NCBI RefSeq assembly: GCF_030317115.1
Contig: NZ_JASZYF010000005.1
Span: 1-64,000, forward strand
From: Variovorax gracilis
GTDB taxonomy: Bacteria; Pseudomonadota; Gammaproteobacteria; Burkholderiales; Burkholderiaceae_C
Direction of reading: 5' to 3'
DNA length: 64,000 nt
Program-made: the position numbers and the translations under genes
Notes under the pieces: generated by a model
Databases searched by the model: none
What the model was told of the DNA's origin: nothing
Seen by the model: the letters and a program-made list of their open reading frames with translations, nothing else
Shown: piece after piece, positions 47,332-58,315 of the stretch
How positions within the stretch are numbered: position 1 is the stretch's first letter
Layout of the letters: each line of letters opens with the position of its first letter

Positions 47332-48672
47332 TCACTCGCCCTTGTCGGCGTAGGGATTGTGCGAGGTCTTGAGTTCGATGCGCAAGGGCGTGCCGACCAG
47401 GTCGAATTCCTTTCGGAAACGACCCTCGAGAAAGCGCTTGTAGGCGTCGGTGACGTGTTCCAGCGAGTTGCCGTGTATGACGATCACCGGCGGATTCATG
47501 CCGCCCTGGTGCGCGTAGCGCATTTTCGGCCGGTACATTCCCGAGCGCTTGGGAGCCTGGAACTGCACGGCTTCCAGCAGCAGGCGCGTCAGAACCGGCG
47601 TGGACATCTTGCGCGTCGCGGATTTGTGGGCCTGTACGATCGCCTGCCAGACCGGGCCGAGCCCCTGGCGCTTGACGGCTGAAATGAAGTGCAGCGCGGC
47701 GAACTTCAGGAACGGCAGGCGCGTCTCGATCTGGCGCTGGATCTGCTCGCGCTGGTAGCTGTCCACCGCGTCCCACTTGTTGATGGCGATCACGACCGCG
47801 CGGCCGCTTTCGAGGATGTAGCCGGCAATATGGGCATCCTGGTCGGTCACGCCCTGCGTCGCGTCGAGCAGCAGCAGGACCACGTTCGCCGATTCGATGG
47901 CCTGCAGCGTCTTGACCACCGAGAACTTCTCGATCGCCTCGAACACCTTGCCCTTGCGCCGCAGCCCGGCCGTATCGATCAGCTCGAAGCGCTGGCCGTT
48001 GCGCTCGAACGGCACCATGATGGCGTCGCGCGTGGTGCCCGGCAGGTCGAAGGCGACCAGCCGTTCTTCGCCGAGCCAGGTGTTGATCAGCGTCGACTTG
48101 CCGACGTTGGGACGGCCGGCGACGGCGAGCTTGATCGCCTTGTTGGCCTCTTCCTCCTCGTCCTCGTCCTCCTCGGGGAGGTTGAGCGGCGCGAGCGCCA
48201 GTTCGACGAGGCCGCGAATCCCCTGCCCGTGCGCCGCGGAAATGCCGTGCACCTCGCCAAAGCCCAGTTCGTAGAAGTCGACCAGCTTGGTGCCGTCGTG
48301 CATGCCCTCGGCCTTGTTGGCCACGAGCACGCAAGGCTTGCCGAGCCGGCGGAGTTCGTTCGCGATGTCGTGATCCTGGGCCGAGAGGCCTTCGCGCGCG
48401 TCCACCACGAAGATGACCACGTCCGCTTCGGCCACGGCCTGGCGCGTCTGCTTGGCCATCTCCTTGAAGATTCCGCTTCCCGCGTCCGGCTCGAAGCCAC
48501 CCGTGTCGATCACGATGAATTCGCGCTTGCCCTGCCGGCCATTGCCGTAGTGGCGGTCGCGTGTCAGGCCGGCAAAGTCGGCGACGATGGCGTCGCGCGT
48601 CTGTGTCAGGCGATTGAAAAGGGTCGACTTGCCGACGTTGGGACGCCCGACCAGTGCAATGACCGGCTTCAT
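47332..48672 (-). CDS. der: Ribosome-assembly GTPase Der (EngA)
   Basis: 446 residues with two GTPase domains: the first begins [18 protein letters not shown] with DTGGFE, and the second begins [19 protein letters not shown] with DTAGLR. A C-terminal KH-like domain ([19 protein letters not shown]) follows. An acidic linker ([12 protein letters not shown], about 170-181) joins the two G domains. It is essential for 50S subunit maturation. It lies 21 bases after bamB. A weak CGGC...GCCG hairpin with seven T's (minus strand, about 47246-47265) may end the transcript. Confidence 0.97.
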   Translation of the reverse strand: MKPVIALVGRPNVGKSTLFNRLTQTRDAIVADFAGLTRDRHYGNGRQGKREFIVIDTGGFEPDAGSGIFKEMAKQTRQAVAEADVVIFVVDAREGLSAQDHDIANELRRLGKPCVLVANKAEGMHDGTKLVDFYELGFGEVHGISAAHGQGIRGLVELALAPLNLPEEDEDEEEEANKAIKLAVAGRPNVGKSTLINTWLGEERLVAFDLPGTTRDAIMVPFERNGQRFELIDTAGLRRKGKVFEAIEKFSVVKTLQAIESANVVLLLLDATQGVTDQDAHIAGYILESGRAVVIAINKWDAVDSYQREQIQRQIETRLPFLKFAALHFISAVKRQGLGPVWQAIVQAHKSATRKMSTPVLTRLLLEAVQFQAPKRSGMYRPKMRYAHQGGMNPPVIVIHGNSLEHVTDAYKRFLEGRFRKEFDLVGTPLRIELKTSHNPYADKGE

Positions 48673-48693
48673 TGAAGGCGTCCTTTCACGTGA

Positions 48694-49839
48694 CTACTCA
48701 GGCCGATAGCCGAACACACCGCCATTGCGGGTGACGACCACGACCGTATTGCCCGCCAGAACCGGCGTTGCGACGATGGCAGATCCATCGGGGGTGAGGC
48801 GATTCAGCGGCGAACCGTCCTCGCGAGAAAGCACGTGCACCAGGCCGGTGCTGTCGCCGATGATCAACGAACGGCCGACCGCGAGCGGAGCGGTCAGCAT
48901 GCGGTACTTGAGCAGGTCGGCTTGCTGCCAGGCGCGCTCACCGTCGGAACGGCGCCATGCGATGACCGTGCCGTTTTCCTCGGTACCGAACACGTAGCGG
49001 TCGTCGCCACCCAGGCCATCGGCGCCCACCGCCGGCTTGGTCCAGAGGAGCGCACCGCGGGAGGCATCGACGCAGCCCACATTGGCGTAGTAGGCGCGAA
49101 CGCAGACGACCTCGCCCACGCGGCTCACGGAGCCTGTCAGATCGACCAGCCGCTCGACGTCGTTGGTGCCGCGTGGAGCGGCAATCGGCGACTCCCAGCG
49201 CGAGGTGCCGTTGGCAGGGTTGAGGCCGACCAGCCGGCCTCCCACGCCGGTCACCAGCGTGTCACCCACGGCGAGGAGCACGCCAGGCTTCTTCAAGACC
49301 AGGTTTTCTGCCGGGCGCTGCTGCGCCCAGAGGCGGCGCCCGCTCTGCCCGTCCCAGGCACTGGTCGTGCGATCGGCGGCCTGCACGAAGACGCGGCGGC
49401 CAGCCACCAGCGGCGGCGTATAGGCCTGGGCCGTCAGGCGCTGCTTCCAGAGCACCTTGCCGCCTTGCAGGGCGATGAGTTCGCTGTTGGCCGTCACGAC
49501 CGCGACCATCGATCCGTCGCTACCCACGCCGGCTGCGAGCGGCTCGCCGACTTTGGCGCGCCACACTTCCTGGCCGGCGCGCGCATCGATCACGGCCACC
49601 GTGCCGTCGCTGCCGGCGACCGCGATGAGGTCGCCACTGACGTTGGTCGACAAGGGGAATTCCACCGCCGGAATGCGCACGCTCCAGGCCTGGCGCACGC
49701 CCATCAGCGCCGGATTGGCGGGGAGTTCGGTGGGCTTGGGCCTCGATGTACCGGAGCAGGCCGCCAACGTGGCAATCAATACCGCTGCAGCGCCCGTGCG
49801 CAGGACGGGCGCAGAAGGCAGGTAACGCTTGAAATTCAT
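48694..49839 (-). CDS. bamB: Outer membrane assembly lipoprotein BamB
   Basis: 381 residues. The lipoprotein signal ends at TLAACSG. The mature protein is an eight-bladed PQQ-type propeller with repeats such as DGTVAVIDARAGQEVWRAKV, LIALQGGKVLWKQRL and GRLVGLNPANGTSRWES. It supports BamA in inserting outer-membrane proteins. Its ATG overlaps the stop of the upstream TPR gene by 4 bases. Confidence 0.95.
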   Translation of the reverse strand: MNFKRYLPSAPVLRTGAAAVLIATLAACSGTSRPKPTELPANPALMGVRQAWSVRIPAVEFPLSTNVSGDLIAVAGSDGTVAVIDARAGQEVWRAKVGEPLAAGVGSDGSMVAVVTANSELIALQGGKVLWKQRLTAQAYTPPLVAGRRVFVQAADRTTSAWDGQSGRRLWAQQRPAENLVLKKPGVLLAVGDTLVTGVGGRLVGLNPANGTSRWESPIAAPRGTNDVERLVDLTGSVSRVGEVVCVRAYYANVGCVDASRGALLWTKPAVGADGLGGDDRYVFGTEENGTVIAWRRSDGERAWQQADLLKYRMLTAPLAVGRSLIIGDSTGLVHVLSREDGSPLNRLTPDGSAIVATPVLAGNTVVVVTRNGGVFGYRPE

Positions 49840-50525
49840 GGTTTGTTCTTGGCTGGGGAAGCAGCGCCGGCAGCCGCCAGGCTCTTTGGGTCGACGCCGA
49901 CGGCGTTGAGCTTGATCTCGACGAGACGACGATAGTCGGTACGCGGCTCGAAGGCGGCCCAGGCCTTCTGGTACTCGGCCTTCGCCTCGTCGCGCTTGCC
50001 TTGGACAAGATAGATGTCGCCCTTTCGGTCCGCAACCAATGCTTCGAATTCCTTGGGCACATTGCCCGAAAGCTGCTTGAGCGCCTCGTCGTACGACTTG
50101 GCCTCGAGCAGTTCTGCCGCAAGGCGCAACCTGGCGACCGCCTGGTAGCCGGGATCGACCGCATGGTCCGACACCCACGCCAGTGCGGCGCGCGACCCGT
50201 CCGTGTTGCCCTTCTCGTACAAGGTCTTCGCGGCGAGCAGGCCGGCCTGCTGCGCATAGGCCGTGCCGGCGAACTTGTCCTTCATGTCCGCAAGCGCGCG
50301 TTCGATGCGGGCGGTGTCGCCGGCCTGTGCGCTGCGTTCGACCTCGTCATACAGAGCGGACGCTTGCGCGGCCTTGGTGCGCTGGAAATACTGCCAGCCG
50401 TTCCACGCCACGAAGGCGCCGGCCGCAAGCAGCACGACCCAGGTGATCAGGGTGCCGTAGGTGTTCCAGAAATGCTTGAGCTGGTCGAGCTGTTCCTGTT
50501 CTTCGAGGTCGAGATGGGTGGCCAT
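49836..50525 (-). CDS. yfgM: YfgM-like TPR inner-membrane protein
   Basis: 229 residues. A short cytosolic start with EEQEQLDQLKHFWNTYG, one transmembrane helix (LITWVVLLAAGAFVAWNGW, about 28-46) and periplasmic TPR-like helices (ARIERALADMKDKFAGTAYA, YQAVARLRLAAELLEAKSYD). YfgM in E. coli associates with the SecYEG translocon and periplasmic chaperones. It sits between hisS (6-base gap) and bamB (ATGA overlap), the conserved arrangement. The last residues form an Ala/Pro tail. Confidence 0.9.
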   Translation of the reverse strand: MATHLDLEEQEQLDQLKHFWNTYGTLITWVVLLAAGAFVAWNGWQYFQRTKAAQASALYDEVERSAQAGDTARIERALADMKDKFAGTAYAQQAGLLAAKTLYEKGNTDGSRAALAWVSDHAVDPGYQAVARLRLAAELLEAKSYDEALKQLSGNVPKEFEALVADRKGDIYLVQGKRDEAKAEYQKAWAAFEPRTDYRRLVEIKLNAVGVDPKSLAAAGAASPAKNKP

Positions 50526-50531
50526 GCGCTG

Positions 50532-51830
50532 TCAGTTGTTGGAAGCCGAGGATTGTAGGGTGGCGGCCCAGGTGGGCACGTCGGCGAGCGCTCGGGTGCT
50601 TTGCGCTCCGCTGCCGTCGCGAAGCGACTTGACGGTGACCTCGCCGCGCGCGAGTTCGTCGGCGCCGAAGATCAGTGCGTACGCCGCACCGCTCGCATCG
50701 GCCTTCTTGAACTGCGATTTGAAGCTGCCCAGTCCATCGGCGGTGGCGGCATGCATCTGCGCCCGCACGCCGGCATCGCGCAACTGCTGCAAGGTGCGGA
50801 GCGCGACGGGCATCGCGGCGGTGTCGGGCACCACGGCGTAGACGTCGGGCACCGGCAGCGGGACCTGCGTGCCCTGTTCTTTCACGAGTTCGAGCACGCG
50901 CTCCACGCCGAGCGCCCAGCCGACCGCCGGAGCGGCCTTGCCGCCGATCTGCACGATCAGGTCGTCGTAGCGGCCGCCGGCGCACACCGTGCCCTGCGCG
51001 CCGAGCCGATCGGTCACGAACTCGAAGACCGAGAGGTTGTAGTAGTCGAGGCCGCGCACCAGGCGCGGATTGATGGTGTAGCCGATGCCGTTGGCGTCCA
51101 GGATCGCGCGCAGGCCGTCGAAGTGCGCCATCGACTCGGAACCGAGAAAGTCGATCAGCTTCGGCGCCGATTCGACGATGTCCTTCATCGCCGGATTCTT
51201 GGTGTCCAGGATGCGCAGCGGATTGCTATGCAGGCGACGCTTGGCATCGTCGTCCAACTGATCGGCGTGCTTCTCGAAATGGGCGATCAATTGGGCGCGG
51301 TGCAGGGCCCGTTCGGCAGGCTGGCCCAGGCTGTTGAGTTCGAGGCGCACGTCGGTCAGGCCCAGTGCCTTCCAGAGGGCATTCGCCAACAGGATCAGTT
51401 CGGCATCGACGTCCGGGCCGGCAAAGCCCAGGGCTTCCGCACCAATCTGGTGGAACTGCCGGTAGCGGCCGCGCTGCGGACGCTCGTGGCGGAACATTGG
51501 CCCCATGTACCAGAGCCGCTTGCCGCCGTCGTACAGGAGCGAATGCTCGGTGACGGCGCGCACCACACTCGCAGTGTTCTCGGGTCGCAGGGTCAGGGCT
51601 TCGCCGTTGAGCTTGTCCTCGAAGGAGTACATCTCTTTTTCGACGATGTCCGTCACCTCGCCGATGCCGCGCACGAACAGGGCCGTGTGCTCGAGGATCG
51701 GGGTGCGGATGTTGCGATAGGCATATCGCGCCATCAGTTCTCGCACGGTGGCCTCGAGCCATTCCCAGCGTGCCGATTCGGGCGGCAATATGTCGTTCAT
51801 GCCTTTGACGGCATTGAGTTTGTCAGCCAT
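50532..51830 (-). CDS. hisS: Histidyl-tRNA synthetase
   Basis: 432 residues. Class II motif 1 is in [20 protein letters not shown], motif 2 in [19 protein letters not shown] and motif 3 in [18 protein letters not shown]; the histidine-specific signatures [14 protein letters not shown] and GGRYDDLI are present. A C-terminal anticodon-binding domain follows ([19 protein letters not shown]). It charges tRNA-His with histidine in the cytosol. It lies 8 bases after ispG and 6 before yfgM. Confidence 0.97.
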   Translation of the reverse strand: MADKLNAVKGMNDILPPESARWEWLEATVRELMARYAYRNIRTPILEHTALFVRGIGEVTDIVEKEMYSFEDKLNGEALTLRPENTASVVRAVTEHSLLYDGGKRLWYMGPMFRHERPQRGRYRQFHQIGAEALGFAGPDVDAELILLANALWKALGLTDVRLELNSLGQPAERALHRAQLIAHFEKHADQLDDDAKRRLHSNPLRILDTKNPAMKDIVESAPKLIDFLGSESMAHFDGLRAILDANGIGYTINPRLVRGLDYYNLSVFEFVTDRLGAQGTVCAGGRYDDLIVQIGGKAAPAVGWALGVERVLELVKEQGTQVPLPVPDVYAVVPDTAAMPVALRTLQQLRDAGVRAQMHAATADGLGSFKSQFKKADASGAAYALIFGADELARGEVTVKSLRDGSGAQSTRALADVPTWAATLQSSASNN

Positions 51831-51838
51831 GGATGAGA

Positions 51839-53131
51839 TCAGGCGACTTGCGCAGCGGACTCGCTGCCAAAGCGCTTTTCAATATAGTTTTCGACCAGTT
51901 GGTGGAACTCGCCGGCGATGTTGTCGCCGCGCAGCGTGAGTGCCTTCTCGCCGTCGATGAACACCGGCGCCGCAGGCGCTTCGCCGGTTCCGGGCAGGCT
52001 GATGCCGATGTCGGCATGCTTGCTCTCGCCCGGGCCGTTGACGATGCAGCCCATCACCGCGACCTTCATGGTCTCGACGCCCGGGTACTTCGTTCGCCAG
52101 ACCGGCATCTGCATGCGCAGGTAGTCGTCGATCTGCTTGGCGAGTTCCTGGAAAGTGGTACTGGTCGTACGGCCGCAGCCCGGGCAAGCGGTGACGCTCG
52201 GCACGAACACCCGCAAGCCCAGCGCTTGCAGGATCTCGTTGGCGATCAGCACTTCCTGGGTACGCGATTCCCCCGGCTGCGGCGTGAGCGACACACGGAT
52301 CGTGTCGCCAATGCCCTCCTGCAGCAGGATCGAGAGCGCCGTGGCCGAGGCCACCGTGCCCTTGGTGCCCATGCCGGCCTCGGTCAGGCCGAGGTGCAGC
52401 GTGTAGTCGCAGCGCTTCGCAAGTTCGCGGTAGACCGAGATCAAGTCCTGCACGCCGCTCACCTTGCAGCTCAGGATGATCTGGTTGCCGTTCATGCCCA
52501 TGGATTCGGCGAGCTTCGCGGAATCGATGGCCGAGGTCACGAGCGCCTCGTACATCACCTGCTTCGCGTCCCAGGGTTCGGCACGCCGGCTGTTGGTGTC
52601 CATCAGGCTGGCAAGCAACTCCTGGTCGAGGCTGCCCCAGTTGACGCCGATGCGCACCGGCTTGTTCCAGCGCATCGCCGCGTCGATCATCTGGCCGAAC
52701 TGGCGGTCGCGCTTGTCGCCCTTGCCGACGTTGCCCGGATTGATGCGGTACTTGCTGAGCGCCTCGGCGCAGGCCGGGTAGTCGGTGAGGAGTCGGTGGC
52801 CGTTGTAGTGGAAGTCGCCGATCAGCGGGACGTCGACGCCCATGCGGTCGAGCTGTTCGCGGATATACGGCACCTGCGCTGCTGCTTCGGGCGTGTTCAC
52901 CGTGATGCGCACCATCTCGGACCCGGCAAGCGCAAGCTCCTTGACCTGGATGGCGGTGCCGATGGCGTCCACCGTGTCGGTGTTCGTCATCGACTGGACA
53001 CGCACGGGCGCATCGCCACCCACGGTGACGGTGCGGGGCCCCCAGACCACGCTCGCCTGGCGGCTGCGGCGTGCCTTGGGCGCGGCGGGCTCGATCGGGA
53101 GGCAGCCGATGGTGTCGATGATGTCGGTCAT
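51839..53131 (-). CDS. ispG: 4-hydroxy-3-methylbut-2-en-1-yl diphosphate synthase
   Basis: 430 residues. The N-terminal TIM-barrel ([50 protein letters not shown]) is followed by the iron-sulfur domain with cysteines in [12 protein letters not shown] and [12 protein letters not shown]. It makes HMBPP in the MEP isoprenoid route. ATG 53131 (MTDIIDTIG) is preferred over an in-frame start 63 bases upstream because it directly follows rodZ's stop (10-base gap). Confidence 0.96.
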   Translation of the reverse strand: MTDIIDTIGCLPIEPAAPKARRSRQASVVWGPRTVTVGGDAPVRVQSMTNTDTVDAIGTAIQVKELALAGSEMVRITVNTPEAAAQVPYIREQLDRMGVDVPLIGDFHYNGHRLLTDYPACAEALSKYRINPGNVGKGDKRDRQFGQMIDAAMRWNKPVRIGVNWGSLDQELLASLMDTNSRRAEPWDAKQVMYEALVTSAIDSAKLAESMGMNGNQIILSCKVSGVQDLISVYRELAKRCDYTLHLGLTEAGMGTKGTVASATALSILLQEGIGDTIRVSLTPQPGESRTQEVLIANEILQALGLRVFVPSVTACPGCGRTTSTTFQELAKQIDDYLRMQMPVWRTKYPGVETMKVAVMGCIVNGPGESKHADIGISLPGTGEAPAAPVFIDGEKALTLRGDNIAGEFHQLVENYIEKRFGSESAAQVA

Positions 53132-53141
53132 GGTGAAAGCC

Positions 53142-54041
53142 TCAGGATTTGATCTCGAAGCGTGCCACACCGCCGGAACGCGTGAGGGGCGCAAGGTCGA
53201 AGGCCTTGCCGCGCACGCGAACGTCGACGGCCGAAGCCCGGCCCACGACCACCTGGAATGGCAAGTTGCCGCTCAATCCGACGGTTTCGCCCGCCTTGAC
53301 GGTGCGCCGCAGCAATTGCTTGCCGCCCAATTCGGTCACGGTGATCCACGAGTCCTCGCGCGCGACAAACACGATCAGGTCAACGCTGGCGGTTGCGTCC
53401 GGAGCCGCGGCCGCTGGCTCCGCGGGCGCGGTTTCCACGGGCGGCGGCACCGGGGCGGCAGCGGGTGCGACGGCCTCGGTCGTCGTACCTGCCGGACCGG
53501 ACGGAGCCTTGGACGACTTGGACGCCTGGTCGCCCGACTCCGTCGCAGTCAATTGCGCGATCGATTCGCCGACCCGGTCGAAGACCGACTGCGGCAACCA
53601 GAACAGGACGGCAGCGCCGATCAACAACAGCAGCACCACGACCAACAAGGGCCGCGAGGGCAGCCAGTTCGAACCCGCGCCCGAACGCGGTGCAGCTGAG
53701 CGCAGGTTCCGGCTGATGGTCTGATCGGCGTCGGCGAGCCCTGGGCGCTGGGCACCCGGCAGCTTGGCCAGCACGGGTGCCGGGTCGATCCGCAAGGCAC
53801 GGCACACGCTCGCGGCAAGCGCCCGCGCAAACACCGGATCCGGCAGGGACTCGATGTCATCGGCTTCCAACGCCGCGAGCTTCTGCGGCGATACCTTCAG
53901 TGCGGCGGCCACCATCTCGATGTGGAGGCCGTGCGCCTCCCGCGCTTCGCGCAGCATGTCGCCCGCCGTCATGTGAGTGCTGTCACCGCCGACAAGTGGC
54001 ACCGCAGCAGAGGCTCCGAATTCGCTCGCCCGCTCAATCAT
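53142..54041 (-). CDS. rodZ: Cell-shape protein RodZ
   Basis: 299 residues. A Cro/XRE-type helix-turn-helix (about 25-90; [20 protein letters not shown]) binds MreB, then a transmembrane helix ([20 protein letters not shown]), an Ala/Pro-rich periplasmic linker and a C-terminal DUF4115 domain ([20 protein letters not shown]). It anchors the MreB cytoskeleton. Its ATG 54041 overlaps the pilW stop by 8 bases. Confidence 0.93.
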   Translation of the reverse strand: MIERASEFGASAAVPLVGGDSTHMTAGDMLREAREAHGLHIEMVAAALKVSPQKLAALEADDIESLPDPVFARALAASVCRALRIDPAPVLAKLPGAQRPGLADADQTISRNLRSAAPRSGAGSNWLPSRPLLVVVLLLLIGAAVLFWLPQSVFDRVGESIAQLTATESGDQASKSSKAPSGPAGTTTEAVAPAAAPVPPPVETAPAEPAAAAPDATASVDLIVFVAREDSWITVTELGGKQLLRRTVKAGETVGLSGNLPFQVVVGRASAVDVRVRGKAFDLAPLTRSGGVARFEIKS

Positions 54042-54864
54042 TGAAATTCCCGCGCTCGTACGCAATCGCCTCCCGCGACTGGGGGAAGCGCCGCTGCAAC
54101 TGGCCCGCCAGCTGCGCAATCGCCTCACGGTTGTTGAGCTGGCGTTCGATCTTGATGCCGAGCCACAAGGTCTCGGCGGTGGCCGAGGGGCTGTTGTTGA
54201 CTCGGCGAATGTAGAACTGCGCGCGCGACCATTCCTCGCGCTGCGCGAGGACGGACGCCAGGTTGTAGCCGACCACCGGGTTGGCCGCATCGATCTCGTA
54301 GGCCTGCGTGAGACTGCGCTCGGCTTCCACGCGCTGCCCTGCCCTCAACTGGCAGACCCCTTGGGTCATGAGCGTCTTGGCGCGATCGGTGTAGCTGGAC
54401 ACCGAGAGCGCGGCGGTGAACTGCTGCTGCGCGTCGGCATAGCGGTTCTGCTGGCACAGGAGCCACCCGTAGTTGTGGAGAACATTCGGCTCGCGCGGGT
54501 TCAAGGCGATCGCGCGGCGAAAGCTGTCCTCGGCGGCGGGTGCATCGTCGAGGCGCATGTAGACGAGGCCGCGCAGGTTGTAGGCGTCGGCAAAGGTCGG
54601 ATCCGCAGCAAGGGCCAGCTTGATCTCGTCCAGCGCGACCGTCGTCTGGCCCTGCTGGAAGTAGCCGATCGCCAATTCGATCCGCAACTTGGCGCGCTTG
54701 CGGGCGTTCGTTTCGTCCGAGTCCGTCACGATGGCAGCGGCGTTGGGAGCGTTGCTCGGCGAAGCACCATCCTTCGTGGCGCAGGAGGCCAGCAGGAACA
54801 CGGCCGCCACGCCACAGAGCGCCTGCATCACCAGCGTTTGCGCAGTCGGAAAGGCCTTGCTCAT
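54034..54864 (-). CDS. pilW: Type IV pilus biogenesis lipoprotein PilW/PilF
   Basis: 276 residues. The signal ends at FLLASCATK (lipobox). TPR repeats follow: RIELAIGYFQQGQTTVALDE, ADAYNLRGLVYMRLDDAPAA, NVLHNYGWLLCQQNRYADAQ and others. PilF/PilW localises the PilQ secretin in the outer membrane. ATG 54864 (MSKAFPTAQTL) starts the signal peptide. It lies 4 bases after rlmN and overlaps rodZ, as in related genomes. Confidence 0.92.
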   Translation of the reverse strand: MSKAFPTAQTLVMQALCGVAAVFLLASCATKDGASPSNAPNAAAIVTDSDETNARKRAKLRIELAIGYFQQGQTTVALDEIKLALAADPTFADAYNLRGLVYMRLDDAPAAEDSFRRAIALNPREPNVLHNYGWLLCQQNRYADAQQQFTAALSVSSYTDRAKTLMTQGVCQLRAGQRVEAERSLTQAYEIDAANPVVGYNLASVLAQREEWSRAQFYIRRVNNSPSATAETLWLGIKIERQLNNREAIAQLAGQLQRRFPQSREAIAYERGNFND

Positions 54865-54868
54865 CGGA

Positions 54869-56017
54869 TCATTGCTCCTCGGGGGTGGATGTGGCGGCCT
54901 TCTTGCGGGCCGGATGCAAAACGACGGTTCGCCGCTGGGCCATGCGCTCGGCTGCGTGGGTGCGGTCCTTGACGTCGCCCGCCAATTGGCCGCACGCGGC
55001 GTCGATGTCATCGCCACGCGTCTTTCGAACCGTGGTGACGATGCCTGCTTCGCTCAACACCTTGGCGAAGGACAACACCCGGGGTTGCGGCGAACGCAAC
55101 AGGCCGGACGCGGGAAATGGATTGAAGGGGATCAGGTTGAACTTGCAGGAGACGCCCTGCGAGCGAACCAGGTCCACCAGTTGTCGCGCATGCTCCGGCT
55201 GGTCGTTGACGCCATCCAGCATGCAGTACTCGAAAGTGATGAAGTCGCGAGGCGCATGCGCGAGGTAGCGCTTGCAGGCTTCCAGCAGCTCGGCGATCGG
55301 GTACTTCCGATTGAGAGGCACCAGGTCGTCGCGCAACGCGTCGTTCGGCGCGTGCAGCGAGACCGCCAGCGCGACCGGGCAGTCGCCGCCGAGCCGGTCG
55401 ATCATCGGGACCACGCCGGAAGTCGACACCGTCACCCGCCGGCGAGACAGCCCGTAGGCGTTGTCGTCGAGCATGGTGCGCAGCGCCGGCACGAGTGCCG
55501 AGTAATTCTGCAGGGGCTCGCCCATGCCCATCATCACGACGTTGGAAATGATCCGCTCGTAGCGCTTCAGGTGCTTGCGCAGGAAATGCTCGGCAAACCA
55601 CAACTGGGCGACGATCTCGCCGGTCGTGAGATTGCGGCTGAAGCCCTGGTGCCCCGTCGAGCAGAAACGGCAGCCGACGGCGCAGCCGGCCTGGGACGAC
55701 ACGCACAGCGTACCGCGATCGTCTTCGGGAATGAACACGGCCTCGACCGCGTTGCCGTCGCCGACGTCGAACAGCCACTTGATGGTGCCGTCGGCGGATT
55801 CGTGCTGCGTGATCACGCGCAGCGCCTCGACACGCGCCGTGGTGGCGAGCTTCTCGCGCAGCGACTTCGCCAGATCGGTCATGTGCGCGAAATCGCTTGC
55901 CCCCCGCTGGTGAATCCAGCGGAAGAGTTGCGTCGCGCGGAAACGCTTTTCGCCCAGCCGTTCGCAGAACGCGGCCAGTCCTTCCAGATCGAAGTCGAGC
56001 AGGTTGGCCGTGGTCAT
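54869..56017 (-). CDS. rlmN: Dual-specificity RNA methyltransferase RlmN
   Basis: 382 residues. The radical SAM motif is CAVGCRFC (CxxxCxxC, about 111-118) in [19 protein letters not shown]; the methyl-carrier cysteine is probably in DIDAACGQL (C-terminal). [12 protein letters not shown] and [15 protein letters not shown] are family signatures. It makes m2A at position 2503 of 23S rRNA and 37 of some tRNAs. A basic tail ends the protein. It lies 20 bases after ndk. Confidence 0.96.
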   Translation of the reverse strand: MTTANLLDFDLEGLAAFCERLGEKRFRATQLFRWIHQRGASDFAHMTDLAKSLREKLATTARVEALRVITQHESADGTIKWLFDVGDGNAVEAVFIPEDDRGTLCVSSQAGCAVGCRFCSTGHQGFSRNLTTGEIVAQLWFAEHFLRKHLKRYERIISNVVMMGMGEPLQNYSALVPALRTMLDDNAYGLSRRRVTVSTSGVVPMIDRLGGDCPVALAVSLHAPNDALRDDLVPLNRKYPIAELLEACKRYLAHAPRDFITFEYCMLDGVNDQPEHARQLVDLVRSQGVSCKFNLIPFNPFPASGLLRSPQPRVLSFAKVLSEAGIVTTVRKTRGDDIDAACGQLAGDVKDRTHAAERMAQRRTVVLHPARKKAATSTPEEQ

Positions 56018-56037
56018 TGCGTCAGGCGGGCTAAACC

Positions 56038-56463
56038 TCAGCGTGCGTAGACGTTGAGGCCGGCAAAGAAGAAGGCGACTTCGTTCTTCGCGGTTTCAGG
56101 AGCATCCGAACCATGCACTGCGTTGGCATCGATGCTGTCGGCGAAGTCGGCGCGGATGGTGCCGGCGGCTGCCTTCTTGGGGTCGGTCGCGCCCATCAGG
56201 TCGCGGTTCTTGGCGATGGCGTCTTCACCTTCGAGCACTTGCACGAACACCGGACCGGAAATCATGAACTCGACCAGGTCCTTGAAGAAGGGGCGCTCCT
56301 TGTGGACGGCGTAGAACTGCTCGGCTTCGCTGCGCGACAGGTGCACCAGCTTGGCCGCCACGATCTTGAGGCCGGCAGCCTCGAAGCGGGAGACGATCTT
56401 GCCGATGACATTCTTCGCCACTGCGTCGGGCTTGATGATGGAGAGGGTGCGTTCGATGGCCAT
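56038..56463 (-). CDS. ndk: Nucleoside diphosphate kinase
   Basis: 141 residues, normal length. Landmarks are [37 protein letters not shown] and the phospho-accepting His in [12 protein letters not shown] (about 117). It equalises nucleoside triphosphate pools with ATP. It starts the conserved minus-strand block; ATG 56463 follows AAGAAAG. Confidence 0.97.
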   Translation of the reverse strand: MAIERTLSIIKPDAVAKNVIGKIVSRFEAAGLKIVAAKLVHLSRSEAEQFYAVHKERPFFKDLVEFMISGPVFVQVLEGEDAIAKNRDLMGATDPKKAAAGTIRADFADSIDANAVHGSDAPETAKNEVAFFFAGLNVYAR

Positions 56464-56548
56464 GGAAGTGCTTTCTTGAGAGCTTGAATCTGGATGGGGT
56501 TTTGTCACTGGCGCAACTCTGCTGTCGCAGCCTTTGACAAAGCCTTTG

Positions 56549-56554
56549 ATTTTA
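56549..56554 (-). promoter_or_regulatory. Likely -10 element of the ndk promoter
   Basis: TAAAAT (one mismatch to TATAAT) on the minus strand, about 86 bases upstream of ndk in the 151-base gap after rluB. No convincing -35 is seen at 16-18 bases. Promoter role is inference from position. Confidence 0.4.
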
Positions 56555-56614
56555 ACCGGCGCGACAGGGCCAACCCGCAAGAAGCGAGCGAAAGACCGCA
56601 GTTCGCGCGGACTT

Positions 56615-58315
56615 TCAGCGACCTCGGCGGCGGCCGCCGCCTTGTCCGCCAAAGTTGCCGCCACCGGGGGATCCGCCGCGACGCGGGCCCTGGCGCTGTT
56701 CCTTGCGCTGGCGCGAGAAGCTGTCGGCACCGATATAGCCGAGCGACGTCTTCATCGGGTCCGGTTGGTTGGCGCCGCTCGGCGGACGATCTTCGCCTTG
56801 CCGGTTGCGGCCCTGCTGGCCACCCTGGCCTTGGCCTTGGCGGTCGCCGCGATTGTTCCGGCGCCCCTGCGGCGGCCCCTTGCCGCCGCCCATGCCGCGG
56901 TCGGTCCGGGCACCCGGACCGTGGGCCAGCGGATTCGGGATCGGCGCTTCGCGCTCATCGCCTTGCGCGCCGCCGCCAGCGCCGTTTCGGTTTCCGCGTC
57001 GCTTGCGGTTGCGGTTGTTGCGTCCGCCGCCGTCCTGGTTCTGGCCCTGGCCTCTCGGGCCTGCGCCGGGCCGGGCCTGCCGTTCGCCGGAACCGCCCGC
57101 CGCCTGGAACAGCGCCCGGATGTCACGCTCGTCGAGCTCCATCCATGCGCCGCGCTTGAGACCACGCGGCAACACCATCGCGCCGTAGCGAATGCGAATC
57201 AGCCGGCTGACCGCGTGCCCCACCGACTCGAAGAGCCGGCGAACTTCGCGGTTGCGGCCTTCGGAGATGGTGACGCGGTACCAGCAGTTGGAACCTTCGC
57301 CGCCGCCCTCTTCGATGGTGCCGAAATGCGCCATCCCGTCGTCGAGCCGGACGCCTTCGAGCAGGCGTTGCTTTTCCTCGCTGCTGAGGGCGCCGAGCAC
57401 CCGGACTGCGTATTCGCGCTCCAGTCCAAAACGGGGGTGCATCAGCTGGTTGGCCAGTTCGCCGGAACTCGTGAAGAGCAACAGACCCTCGGTGTTCAGG
57501 TCGAGGCGGCCGACGGACTGCCACTTGCCCTGCTGCAGGCGCGGCAGCTTGCGGAACACGGTCGGACGGTTCTGTGGGTCGTCGTGCGTGACCACTTCGC
57601 CAACCGGCTTGTGGTACGCGATGACGCGCGCCGGCGGCGGCGCGATGCGGTAGCGAATCGGCTTGCCGTTGATCTTGACCTGGTCGCCGTACTGGATGCG
57701 CTGTCCGATATGGGCCGGCTCGTTGTTGACAGAGATCCGGCCCTGCAGGATGAGCTGCTCCATCTCGAGGCGCGAACCCAGGCCCGCTTGCGCCAGCACC
57801 TTGTGCAACTTGGGCGAATCGGCCTCGGGCAACAGCACTCGCTTGAGCGGCGGGACTTCGGGGCTTTCCTCGTCGGCGTCGAACTGGCCCGAGATGACGT
57901 CGGCAAATCGGATCGGCTCGGGCGGGGGGGCGTTGCGCTGTTCGCGCTCGGCGGCGCGGCGCGCACGGTCGAGGTCGTCTTCCTCTTCGTCCGGCTCTTC
58001 TTCCTCTTCGTCCTCGTCGACCTCGGAGGCACCCACCTCCGAGGCTCTGTCCGGTACTGGCGCAGGTCGGTCTTCGGCGGCTGGCGCCTGAGGCTCGGGG
58101 GACTCGACCGTGTCATCTGCCGGCGCCTCGGCCGACACGTCGGTCGCGGCGGGCTTGCGCCGACGCGGACGACGCTTGCGCGGCGCGTCGGACGCATCTT
58201 CGGCTACGGGAGCGGCGGCGCCGTCTTCAGGCTGCGCCGCCGCATCCGCGACGCGCTCCTCGGGGAGGGCTTCGGCCGGCAGCGTGGCTGCGTCATCGGG
58301 ATCTTTGGGGCTCAT
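56615..58315 (-). CDS. rluB: 23S rRNA pseudouridine synthase RluB with long disordered tails
   Basis: 566 residues, nearly twice the core length. The core (about 165-410) has an S4 RNA-binding domain ([20 protein letters not shown]) and a catalytic domain with nucleophile Asp272 in [13 protein letters not shown]. It makes pseudouridine 2605 in 23S rRNA. The N-terminal 165 residues hold a basic patch (KRRPRRRK) and an acidic run ([15 protein letters not shown]); the last 150 are Gly/Arg/Asn/Gln-rich, RGG-like. Start 58315 overlaps the scpB stop (ATGA). Confidence 0.93.
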   Translation of the reverse strand: MSPKDPDDAATLPAEALPEERVADAAAQPEDGAAAPVAEDASDAPRKRRPRRRKPAATDVSAEAPADDTVESPEPQAPAAEDRPAPVPDRASEVGASEVDEDEEEEEPDEEEDDLDRARRAAEREQRNAPPPEPIRFADVISGQFDADEESPEVPPLKRVLLPEADSPKLHKVLAQAGLGSRLEMEQLILQGRISVNNEPAHIGQRIQYGDQVKINGKPIRYRIAPPPARVIAYHKPVGEVVTHDDPQNRPTVFRKLPRLQQGKWQSVGRLDLNTEGLLLFTSSGELANQLMHPRFGLEREYAVRVLGALSSEEKQRLLEGVRLDDGMAHFGTIEEGGGEGSNCWYRVTISEGRNREVRRLFESVGHAVSRLIRIRYGAMVLPRGLKRGAWMELDERDIRALFQAAGGSGERQARPGAGPRGQGQNQDGGGRNNRNRKRRGNRNGAGGGAQGDEREAPIPNPLAHGPGARTDRGMGGGKGPPQGRRNNRGDRQGQGQGGQQGRNRQGEDRPPSGANQPDPMKTSLGYIGADSFSRQRKEQRQGPRRGGSPGGGNFGGQGGGRRRGR

